DNA from: DAOMOP01 sp035444405
GTDB lineage: Bacteria; Pseudomonadota; Gammaproteobacteria; Burkholderiales; Rhodocyclaceae
DNA: 46,482 nt
Reading direction: 5' to 3'
Assembly: GCA_035444405.1 (NCBI GenBank)
Contig: DAOMOP010000011.1
Coordinates: 1-46,482 of the forward strand
The notes under the pieces were generated by a model that saw only the letters and a program-made list of their open reading frames with translations, ran no database searches and had not been told where the DNA came from. The translations under genes and the position numbers were made by a program. Positions 1-6,413 of this stretch are shown here, piece after piece; positions within the stretch are counted from its first letter, which is position 1, and each line of letters begins with the position of its first letter.

Positions 1-552
1 CTTCTTGTCCATGCCGAAGGCGAGCGCGGCCGCGGTCGGCTCGTTGATGATGCGGCGCACCTCGAGGCCGGCGATCTTGCCCGCATCCTTGGTCGCCTGG
101 CGCTGGCTGTCGTTGAAGTAGGCGGGCACCGTGATCACGGCTTCGGTGACCGGCTCGCCGAGGTAGTCCTCGGCGGTCTTCTTCATCTTGCGCAGCACTT
201 CGGCCGAAACCTGCGGCGGCGCGATCTTCTTGCCGCGCACCTCGACCCACGCGTCGGCGTTGTCGGCCTTGACGATCTTGAAGGGCATCAGGTCGATGTC
301 CTTTTGCACTTCCTTCTCTTCGAAGCGGCGTCCGATCAGGCGCTTGATCGCGTACAGCGTGTTCTTCGCATTCGTGACCGCCTGGCGCTTGGCCGGCGCG
401 CCGACGAGAATCTCGCCGTCCTCGGTGTAGGCGACGACCGACGGCGTGGTCCGTGCGCCTTCGGAGTTCTCGATGACCTTCGGCTTGCCGCCTTCCATCA
501 CCGCCACGCAGCTGTTGGTCGTGCCGAGGTCAATACCGACTATCTTTCCCAT
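1..552 (-). CDS. dnaK: DnaK (Hsp70) chaperone, N-terminal fragment
   Basis: First 184 residues of the Hsp70 chaperone; the gene runs off the left edge of the window. Seen: the ATPase phosphate-1 motif GIDLGTTNSCVAV near residues 6-18, then EGARTTPSVVAY, the VGAPAKRQAVTNAKNT stretch and AVITVPAYFNDSQRQATKDAGKIAG, all standard for the nucleotide-binding domain. The ATG at 552 has an AAGGA Shine-Dalgarno 7 bases upstream. It lies 110 bp after grpE on the same strand but has its own sigma-32 promoter in that gap. Family role: ATP-driven folding of cytosolic proteins with GrpE and DnaJ, and negative control of sigma-32. The substrate-binding domain lies outside the window. Confidence 0.98.
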   Translation of the reverse strand, partial: MGKIVGIDLGTTNSCVAVMEGGKPKVIENSEGARTTPSVVAYTEDGEILVGAPAKRQAVTNAKNTLYAIKRLIGRRFEEKEVQKDIDLMPFKIVKADNADAWVEVRGKKIAPPQVSAEVLRKMKKTAEDYLGEPVTEAVITVPAYFNDSQRQATKDAGKIAGLEVRRIINEPTAAALAFGMDKK

Positions 553-625
553 TTTGATGTCCTTGCTGTCGATTCCGAATCTGTTTCCGGGCCGTCGCCG
601 CGCGGCCGACCCGCTCCTGCTACGA

Positions 626-653
626 ATATGGGGCGTGCGCCGGGGCTTTCAAG
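626..653 (-). promoter_or_regulatory. sigma-32 heat-shock promoter of dnaK
   Basis: Read on the minus strand the element is CTTGAAA (647-653), 13 bases, then CCCCATAT (626-633). Both hexamer regions fit the sigma-32 consensus (CTTGAAA, CCCCATNT) without mismatch, and the spacer is in the preferred range. It overlaps the end of the grpE region and would start transcription near 619, giving a leader of about 65 bases before dnaK. Confidence 0.85.
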
Positions 654-662
654 CGCCCGTGC

Positions 663-1244
663 TCACCCTTGTTTGGCCTTCGAGACCACGACCAGCGCGG
701 GGCGAATCACGCGCTCATGCAGCAGATAGCCCTTTTGCAGCACGTTGACGACCGTGTTCGGCTCGTGATCGGACTCGACCGTCGTGATCGCCTGGTGCTT
801 GTTGGGATCGAATTTCTGCTCGATCGGATTTTCCTCGCTCAGGCCGGCGCTCTCGAACGCCGAGGCGAGCTGCTTGAGCGTGAGTTCGACGCCTTCCTTG
901 AGACTCTCGAGTGTCTGGTTCTCGACCGCGAGTGCGGACTCGAGGCTGTCCTTGACCGGGAGCATCGCTGCCGCGAACTTCTCGGCCGCGAATTTGGACG
1001 CCTTGGCGATGTCTTCCTGAGCGCGCCGACGCACGTTCTCGGTTTCGGCCTTCGCGCGCAGCCATGCATCGTGGTGCTCGGCCGCCTTGAGCTCGGCCGC
1101 GCGCAGGCTCTCCTGCAGGCTCGGCATCACGTCGTGGCCTTCCTCCGTGGGGGGAGCTTCCCCGGCGGGCGCCTGACTGCCGGTGGTCTCGGGTGCCTCG
1201 GTGAGCTGGGCCTGGTCCGCGGGGCTCTGGTCCTTGTCCTGCAT
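663..1244 (-). CDS. grpE: GrpE nucleotide exchange factor
   Basis: 193-residue GrpE, the exchange factor that releases ADP from DnaK. Seen: an acidic, low-complexity N-terminal tail (about residues 1-40), a long charged helical stretch AELKAAEHHDAWLRAKAETENVRRRAQEDIAKAS (in part) typical of the GrpE dimer coiled coil, then the C-terminal beta region with NPIEQKFDPNKHQAI and VVNVLQKGYLLHERVIRPALV, the family signature. Length matches the family (E. coli 197). Start ATG at 1244 has a GGAG ribosome site about 9 bases upstream. Transcribed leftward from a sigma-32 promoter just upstream and followed by dnaK. Confidence 0.98.
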   Translation of the reverse strand: MQDKDQSPADQAQLTEAPETTGSQAPAGEAPPTEEGHDVMPSLQESLRAAELKAAEHHDAWLRAKAETENVRRRAQEDIAKASKFAAEKFAAAMLPVKDSLESALAVENQTLESLKEGVELTLKQLASAFESAGLSEENPIEQKFDPNKHQAITTVESDHEPNTVVNVLQKGYLLHERVIRPALVVVSKAKQG

Positions 1245-1287
1245 CGGTTGCGACTCCGTACGTTTTGAAGGTCTTTGACTCGAAACG

Positions 1288-1315
1288 AGCTGGGGGCAGC
1301 TGGCCGATTTTCAAG
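1288..1315 (-). promoter_or_regulatory. sigma-32 heat-shock promoter of grpE
   Basis: Minus strand: CTTGAAA at 1309-1315, a 13-base spacer, then CCCCAGCT at 1288-1295 (consensus CCCCATNT, one mismatch). Predicted start of transcription is near 1280, about 36 bases before the grpE ATG. The spacing is identical to that of the dnaK promoter, which supports both calls. Confidence 0.75.
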
Positions 1316-1460
1316 GGGGAGAAGGCGCATTTTTTGTCGCGTCGTGGATGGCGTGCCGCATCGGTCACATGACGGACATACAAGCGGCGCCCGAACGTGC
1401 CAGAATAGGTCGCTCGAAACAGCCGGTTTCGGCCAAGGTGCCGGCGGGTGCAGCGTGGCG

Positions 1461-2825
1461 ATGAGTGACATTCCACAGAAAATAGGCGGGTACCGCATCC
1501 TCGACGAGGTCGGTCGCGGCGCGACGGCCATCGTCTATCTCGCCGAGAACCCGGACGGGGGGCCGCCGGTCGCGGTCAAGCACGTGCGTTTCAAGGACAA
1601 GAGCCGCGACGAGGCGAAATGGAACCGCCGCGTGGTGAAACTTCTCAAGGCCGAGAAAGCCGTCGCGGCGCGCCTGAATCATCCGCACATCATCCGCGTG
1701 TACGACGCCGTGATCGACCCCGACGAGGCCTACGTGGTGATGGAGTACTTTCCCGGTGAGTCGCTCGAGCGCCACTGCAGCTTCGATCGGCTGCTGCCGG
1801 TCCACCGCACCATCGGCATCGTGTTCAAGTGCTGCATGGCGCTCGACTATGCCTACCGCCAGGGCGTGGTCCATCGCGACATCAAGCCGGCCAACATCCT
1901 CATCGACGACGAGGACAACGTCAAGATCACCGATTTCGGGCTGGCGCTGAACATCAACAAGCGTGTCGATGCCGACTCCACCTTCATCATGGGGGTCGGC
2001 TCGCCGGCCTACATGAGCCCGGAGCAGATCAAGAGCTATCCGCTCAACCAGAAGACCGACCTCTACTCGCTCGGCGTGGTGCTGTTTCACCTGCTGACCG
2101 GGCGCCTGCCGTTTCGCGCGAGCAACCCGGCGCAGCTGATCTACAAGATTCTCAACGTCGAACCGCCGCCGGTATCGCAGTTGAACCCCGAGCTGCCCGA
2201 ATTGATGGATGCGGTGATCCGCAAGGCGCTCGAGAAGGACTTGTACTCGCGCTACCGCAACGGTGCCGAGTTCGCAAAGGACCTGTCGGCGGTGCGCTAC
2301 AAGGTCGTCGATGACAAATACGTACCGCCGGACACGCGCCGCTTCTCGGTGCTGCGCAAGCTCGGCTTCTTCACGCTGTTCGACGACATCGAGCTGTGGG
2401 AGGTGCTGCGCATCTCGTCGTGGCGCCGTGTCGATGCGCGCACGGTGCTGTTCCGCGAGGGGCACGCCGACCAGCGCTTCGGCATCGTGCTCGAAGGCGA
2501 GGTGGAGGTGTCGGTGGATGGCCGGCGGGTCGCGCGCCTGGGTCCCGGCGAGCTCTTCGGCGAGCTGGCGTGGCTCAACGGCGACGACCCGCGCCAGGCG
2601 GCGACGGTCGTCACGGTCGAGGCGGTGGCGTGGCTCGAGATCAATCCGGCAGCGCTTGCGATCGCGACCGAAGAGGTGCGCGAGCTGTTCCGCAAACGCG
2701 TCGCGACGATTGCCGCGCAGCGCCTGCAGGCAGCGGCGCGGGCGCTGGCGCAAGGCGGCGAAGCGGCGATCCGCGGCGAGCACGGGGCCACCGGCGGCAT
2801 CGAGCTGCAGCTCGTCGACGACTGA
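1461..2825 (+). CDS. Hanks-type Ser/Thr protein kinase with C-terminal cyclic-nucleotide-binding domain
   Basis: 454-residue cytoplasmic kinase. Seen: glycine loop GRGATAIVYL (G18, G20), ATP lysine K40 in VAVKHV, catalytic HRDIKPANIL with D140, metal-binding DFG at D158, activation-segment SPAYMSPEQ, and DLYSLGVVLFHLLTGRLPF. All key kinase residues are present, so it should be active. From about residue 315 a CNB/Crp-type domain follows, with a phosphate-binding cassette FGELAWLNGDDPRQAATV: E368 and R378 occupy the ribose and phosphate contacts, with Gln in place of the usual Ser/Thr after Arg. No membrane segment. The ATG at 1461 was chosen because the kinase fold begins at once; the open frame extends upstream to 1275 but that stretch looks non-coding and overlaps the grpE promoter. 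Divergent from grpE, convergent with the membrane protein downstream (11-bp gap). Inference: a kinase gated by cAMP, c-di-GMP or another ligand; substrate unknown. Confidence 0.9.
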   Translation: MSDIPQKIGGYRILDEVGRGATAIVYLAENPDGGPPVAVKHVRFKDKSRDEAKWNRRVVKLLKAEKAVAARLNHPHIIRVYDAVIDPDEAYVVMEYFPGESLERHCSFDRLLPVHRTIGIVFKCCMALDYAYRQGVVHRDIKPANILIDDEDNVKITDFGLALNINKRVDADSTFIMGVGSPAYMSPEQIKSYPLNQKTDLYSLGVVLFHLLTGRLPFRASNPAQLIYKILNVEPPPVSQLNPELPELMDAVIRKALEKDLYSRYRNGAEFAKDLSAVRYKVVDDKYVPPDTRRFSVLRKLGFFTLFDDIELWEVLRISSWRRVDARTVLFREGHADQRFGIVLEGEVEVSVDGRRVARLGPGELFGELAWLNGDDPRQAATVVTVEAVAWLEINPAALAIATEEVRELFRKRVATIAAQRLQAAARALAQGGEAAIRGEHGATGGIELQLVDD

Positions 2826-2836
2826 TCCGTGACGAT

Positions 2837-3238
2837 TCAGTCGCGCCGGCGCCCGACGATGACGCGGATGCGCCGGTCGCTCGGGTCAGCGAGCGCAATG
2901 CCGACGAGCCAGGTCAGCGCGCTGTAGAGCAGGGCACTCCAGAATGCCGTCCAGAAGTCCGGCACGTGCACGCCGCTGACGAGATTGGCGACGCCCCAGA
3001 ACAGCAGGGCGTTGATCACCAGCGTGAACAGGCCCAGCGTGAGGACCGTGATCGGCAGCGTGATCAGGATCAGCAGCGGGCGGATCAGCGCGTTGATCAG
3101 GCCGAGCAGCAGCGCGGTGACCAGTGCCGAAATGTAGCTCTCGACTTCGAGCCGGTCGATCAGCTCGGGCAGCAGCATCAGCGCGACCGCATTGAGTGCC
3201 CATTGCAGCGCGATGCGCAGTCGCGGATCGAGTGTCAC
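2837..3238 (-). CDS. Small four-helix membrane protein, phage-holin superfamily IV type
   Basis: 133 residues with about four hydrophobic helices (around residues 10-28, 36-60, 62-85, 95-118) and a basic C-terminal tail ending in RRRD. The pattern LxPLLxLxTLPxTxLTLGLFxLVINALLFW is that of the PF04020-type 4-TMS holin-like family, common as a single chromosomal gene in bacteria; its function is not established. Start is GTG at 3238, whose GTGA overlaps the hemH stop, so translation is probably coupled to hemH. The stop codon faces that of the Ser/Thr kinase across 11 bp. No lysin or phage gene is nearby, so this is not a prophage remnant. Confidence 0.8.
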   Translation of the reverse strand: MTLDPRLRIALQWALNAVALMLLPELIDRLEVESYISALVTALLLGLINALIRPLLILITLPITVLTLGLFTLVINALLFWGVANLVSGVHVPDFWTAFWSALLYSALTWLVGIALADPSDRRIRVIVGRRRD

Positions 3239-4332
3239 TGGGTTGCTCCGGCAGCGAGCGCGCGCCGCGCCGTGGATTGGCGTTCGGCTGCGGTCGCGGT
3301 CGGCCGCCCCAGCCAGTCGCCGAGCTCGCCGCGCGTGATGGCGGTCAGCGCGGCGATCCAGTCGTGCCGCTCGTTCAGGCACGGAATGTAGTGGAAGCGC
3401 TTGCCGCCGGCGGCGATGAACGCCTCCTTGCACTCGAGCGCGATTTCTTCGAGCGTCTCCAGGCAGTCGGCGACGAACCCCGGGCAGATCACGTCGACGT
3501 GACCGACGCCGTGGCGCGCGAGCGCCTCGAGGGTGGGCTGTGTGTAGGGCTTGAGCCATTGCGCGCGTCCAAAGCGCGACTGGAAGGTGATCAGCCAGCG
3601 CTCGGCCGGCAGCTGCAAGGCCTCGGCGAGCAGCCGCGCGGTCTTGTGGCATTCGCAGTGGTAGGGGTCGCCGAGCTCGAGCGAGCGCCGTGGCACGCCG
3701 TGGAAGCTCATCACCAGCTTTTCGCCCTGACCATTGCGCTGCCAGTGCTCGCGCACGCTTTGCGCGAGTGCGGCGACGTAGTCCGGGTGATCGTGAAAGC
3801 TGCGCACGAAGCGCAGCTCGGGGAGGTTGCGCCAGTGGGTGAGGGCGCGGGCGACCTCGTCGATGACGCTCGCGGTGGTGCTGGCGGCGTACTGCGGATA
3901 CAGCGGCACGACGAGGATGCGCCGCGCACCGCGCCCTTTCAGGCGCTCGAGGCCGGCGACCACCGACGGCTCGCCGTAGCGCATCGCCCATTCGACCTGC
4001 AGGTCGGGCGTGCCCGCCTGATGGAAGTAGCCCGCGAGCAGCTTGGCCTGGCGCTCGGTGTACACCTTCAGCGGCGATCCTTCGGCGAGCCAGATGCTCG
4101 CGTACTTGTGGGCGGACTTCCTCGGGCGCGTGTTCAGGATGACGCCGTTGAGAATCGGCCACCATAGCAGGCGCGGGATCTCGACCACGCGCGGGTCCGA
4201 CAGGAACTGCTTCAGGTACGGGCGCAGCGCCGCGGCGGTGGGGGCGGCGGGCGTGCCGAGATTGACGATCAGCACGCCGGTGCGGGCGACGCTGTCATGG
4301 GTGTGCTGCGGTTCGGGCCAGTAACGGGCCAT
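3235..4332 (-). CDS. hemH: Ferrochelatase (protoheme ferro-lyase)
   Basis: 365-residue HemH, inserts Fe2+ into protoporphyrin IX, the last step of heme synthesis. Seen: GVLIVNLGTPAAPTAAALRPYLKQFLSDPRVVEIP at the N terminus (in part), the VPLYPQYAASTTASV region, VMSFHGVPRR with the catalytic His, and ITFQSRFGRAQWLKPYT, all ferrochelatase hallmarks; PGFVADCLETLEEI is near the C terminus. ATG at 4332 chosen: AAGGAAG lies just upstream and the longer open frame reaching 5460 is only antisense overlap of hrcA. Lies 50 bp after hrcA on the same strand and overlaps the downstream membrane-protein start by GTGA. Confidence 0.97.
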   Translation of the reverse strand: MARYWPEPQHTHDSVARTGVLIVNLGTPAAPTAAALRPYLKQFLSDPRVVEIPRLLWWPILNGVILNTRPRKSAHKYASIWLAEGSPLKVYTERQAKLLAGYFHQAGTPDLQVEWAMRYGEPSVVAGLERLKGRGARRILVVPLYPQYAASTTASVIDEVARALTHWRNLPELRFVRSFHDHPDYVAALAQSVREHWQRNGQGEKLVMSFHGVPRRSLELGDPYHCECHKTARLLAEALQLPAERWLITFQSRFGRAQWLKPYTQPTLEALARHGVGHVDVICPGFVADCLETLEEIALECKEAFIAAGGKRFHYIPCLNERHDWIAALTAITRGELGDWLGRPTATAAERQSTARRALAAGATQ

Positions 4333-4382
4333 GCGCTTCCTTGGTGGGGTGCCGGCCGCCGGTGCGGCGCGGCTCGGGGCGG

Positions 4383-5414
4383 TCAGGAGTTGCTTGCCGA
4401 CAGTGCGTTCGACAGCAGGCGCGCGGTGATGTCGACGATCGGGATGACCTGGTCGTAGGCCATGCGCGTCGGACCGATGACGCCGACCGAACCGACCACG
4501 CGGCCGCCGATCTCGTAGCCGGCGGTGATCACGCTGCAGCCGTCGAGCTCGGAGAGCCCGGACTCGCCGCCGATGAAGATCTGCACCCCCTGCGCGCGGT
4601 TCGACAGCTCGAGCAGCTGCAGCAGGCCGGTCTTGCGTTCGAACAGCCGGAACAGCTCGCGCAGGCGGGTCATGTTCGAGGACAGATCCTCGACGTCGAG
4701 GAGATTGGTTTCGCCCGACAGCACATACTGGTCGTCGGCTTGCTGCAGCGCCTCGTTGCCGGCCTCGACCGCGGCGCTCATCAGCTCGGTGATGTCGCCG
4801 CGCAACTGCTTCAGCTCGGCCTGCAGGCGCGTGCGCATCTCTTCGAAGGCATAGCCGGCGAAATGGGCGGTGAGGTAGTTCGCCGCCTCGGTCAGCTCGG
4901 ACGGCGTGTAGGGCCGGCGCGTCATCAGGATGCGGTTCTGAACGTCGCCCGCGGTCGTGACGATGATCAGCAGGATGCGCGACTCCGAGATGCCGATGAA
5001 CTCGATCTGGCGAATGCGCGCGGTGTCGTGCCGCGGGGTCACGACGACGCCGGCGAAATGGGTCAGGTCGGACAGCAGATGCGAGGCCGAGCTGATCAGC
5101 CGCTGCGGCTGGTCCGGCTGCAGCTGGCCGCGCAGCTGCATGACCTTGGTCTGCTCGAGCGGCTGCACGGTGAGCAGCGAGTCGACGAAGAAACGGTAGC
5201 CCTGCGCGGTCGGCATGCGTCCGGCCGAGGTGTGCGGGCTGGAGATGAAGCCCATCTCCTCCAGATCGCTCATGACGTTGCGCACCGTCGCCGGCGACAG
5301 CTCCAGCCCCGAGTGGCGCGACAGTGCGCGCGAACCGACCGGCTGACCTTCCGCGATGTAGCGTTCGATCAGGGTCTTGAGCAGGATTTGCGAGCGGGTG
5401 TCGAGCCGGGTCAT
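4383..5414 (-). CDS. hrcA: Heat-inducible transcription repressor HrcA
   Basis: 343 residues, usual for HrcA. N-terminal winged helix (about 1-75) with GSRALSRHSGLELSPATVRNVMSDLEEMGFISSPHTSAGRMPT (in part), the family's most conserved stretch; then the GAF-like dimer domain with HFAGVVVTPRHD and RQIEFIGI, and FIGGES, IGPTRMAYDQVIPIVDITARLLS near the C terminus. HrcA represses genes with a CIRCE operator, usually groESL, and needs GroEL for activity. No CIRCE inverted repeat was found in this window, including upstream of grpE and dnaK, so its targets lie elsewhere. Transcribed leftward from the hrcA/nadK intergenic region and followed by hemH. Confidence 0.98.
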   Translation of the reverse strand: MTRLDTRSQILLKTLIERYIAEGQPVGSRALSRHSGLELSPATVRNVMSDLEEMGFISSPHTSAGRMPTAQGYRFFVDSLLTVQPLEQTKVMQLRGQLQPDQPQRLISSASHLLSDLTHFAGVVVTPRHDTARIRQIEFIGISESRILLIIVTTAGDVQNRILMTRRPYTPSELTEAANYLTAHFAGYAFEEMRTRLQAELKQLRGDITELMSAAVEAGNEALQQADDQYVLSGETNLLDVEDLSSNMTRLRELFRLFERKTGLLQLLELSNRAQGVQIFIGGESGLSELDGCSVITAGYEIGGRVVGSVGVIGPTRMAYDQVIPIVDITARLLSNALSASNS

Positions 5415-5437
5415 GGTCGGTAAGCAGTGTTAGCCGG

Positions 5438-5466
5438 ATTCTATGCGAGGTCTCGGCCAAGGTTAA
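5438..5466 (-). promoter_or_regulatory. Probable sigma-70 promoter of hrcA
   Basis: Minus strand: TTAACC (5461-5466), 17-base spacer, TAGAAT (5438-5443); 4/6 and 5/6 matches to the housekeeping consensus. Start of transcription would be near 5430, 16 bases before the ATG. No sigma-32 element or CIRCE is visible here. Confidence 0.55.
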
Positions 5467-5469
5467 GTG

Positions 5470-5486
5470 CGATTATGGAATAATCG
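5470..5486. repeat. Perfect inverted repeat upstream of nadK
   Basis: CGATTAT, 3-base centre GGA, ATAATCG. It sits between the divergent hrcA and nadK genes, 5 bases before the nadK ATG and 3 bases from the hrcA -35. The AT-rich right arm includes AATAAT, which could be a -10 element of nadK. Could be an operator, or simply the palindromic look of an AT-rich -10. Confidence 0.4.
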
Positions 5487-5491
5487 TGCCC

Positions 5492-6376
5492 ATGCCCCAC
5501 AGCTTCCAGACCATCGCCCTCGTCGGCAAGTACCAGAGCCCGGACGTCGCCGAGGCCGTGCTGCGCGTCGCCGAAAATCTGCGCGAGCGCGGTTACACGG
5601 TATGGATCGAGCAGGGGACGGCAAGTTCCATGGGCATGGCGGGCGGTTTCGCCGTCGCGACCTATGACGAAATCGGTGCCGGCGGCGACCTTGCGGTGGT
5701 GCTCGGCGGCGACGGCACGATGCTCAACACCGCACGGCGTCTGGCCGAGCATCGCGTGCCACTGGCGGGTGTCAACCAGGGGCGGCTGGGCTTTCTGACC
5801 GATATCGGGCGCGAGGAGGCGGTCGACGTGCTTGCCGAGATCCTGGACGGCCGCTACGTCGAGGAATCGCGCTTCATGCTGTCGGCCGAGGTGTTGCGGG
5901 CCGGCAACCGCGTCTATCACACGCTCGCGCTCAACGACGTCGTCGTGAACAAGGGCGACATCGGCCGCATGATCGAATTCGACCTGACCATAGACGGCGA
6001 ATTCGTCTATACGCAACGATCCGACGGCATGATCGTCGCGACGCCGACCGGTTCGACCGCCTACGCGTTGTCGGCCAATGGCCCGATCCTGCATCCGACC
6101 GTCGGCGGCATCGCGCTGGTGCCGCTGTGTCCGCACGCACTGACGGCTCGACCGGTGACGCTGCCCGACACGTGTCGCATCGAGATCACGCTGCTGCCGC
6201 CGCACGATGCACGGGTGCACTTCGACGGCCAGGCGCGCTTCGACGCGCGCGCGGGCGACCGCGTGTGCATCACGCGCTCGCCGCACGGCATTCGCCTGCT
6301 GCATCCGGAGAAGTACAGCTATTTCGCGATGCTGCGCGAGAAGCTGCACTGGAGCGCGGTGCCACGCGTGCCCTGA
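5492..6376 (+). CDS. nadK: NAD kinase
   Basis: 294-residue NAD kinase, phosphorylates NAD to NADP. Seen: VVLGGDGTMLNTARRLA, with the GGDGT catalytic/ATP motif; GVNQGRLGFLTDI; the TLALNDVVVNKG region (NE/D motif) and DGMIVATPTGSTAYALSANGPI, followed by PLCPHALTARPVTLP. Length is normal for proteobacteria. ATG at 5492 is preferred; a GTG two codons earlier (5486) is in frame, and neither has a convincing Shine-Dalgarno. A possible -10 (AATAAT) lies so close that the message may have little or no leader. recN follows after 37 bp on the same strand, a common pairing. Confidence 0.97.
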   Translation: MPHSFQTIALVGKYQSPDVAEAVLRVAENLRERGYTVWIEQGTASSMGMAGGFAVATYDEIGAGGDLAVVLGGDGTMLNTARRLAEHRVPLAGVNQGRLGFLTDIGREEAVDVLAEILDGRYVEESRFMLSAEVLRAGNRVYHTLALNDVVVNKGDIGRMIEFDLTIDGEFVYTQRSDGMIVATPTGSTAYALSANGPILHPTVGGIALVPLCPHALTARPVTLPDTCRIEITLLPPHDARVHFDGQARFDARAGDRVCITRSPHGIRLLHPEKYSYFAMLREKLHWSAVPRVP

Positions 6377-6413
6377 ATACCCGTTACCCTTCGAACCCTC
6401 ACGCCGATTGTCC

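Noticed and set aside
1275..1460. Upstream extension of the Ser/Thr kinase frame
   Set aside because: Overlaps the grpE sigma-32 promoter and encodes no kinase sequence; the kinase domain starts directly after 1461.
1245..1460. CIRCE operator for HrcA near grpE or dnaK
   Set aside because: No TTAGCACTC-N9-GAGTGCTAA-like inverted repeat found here or elsewhere in the window.
2820..2842. GACTGA/TCAGTC inverted repeat over the convergent stop codons of the kinase and the holin-like gene as a terminator
   Set aside because: Only 6 bp with an 11-base loop and no T run; both copies are largely the stop codons themselves.
2837..3238. Prophage remnant suggested by the holin-like protein
   Set aside because: No other phage gene, att site or composition shift; family is commonly chromosomal.
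3235..5460. 741-codon minus-strand frame covering hemH and the antisense of hrcA
   Set aside because: Only its last 365 codons encode HemH; the upstream part is hrcA read in a wrong frame. HemH starts at 4332.
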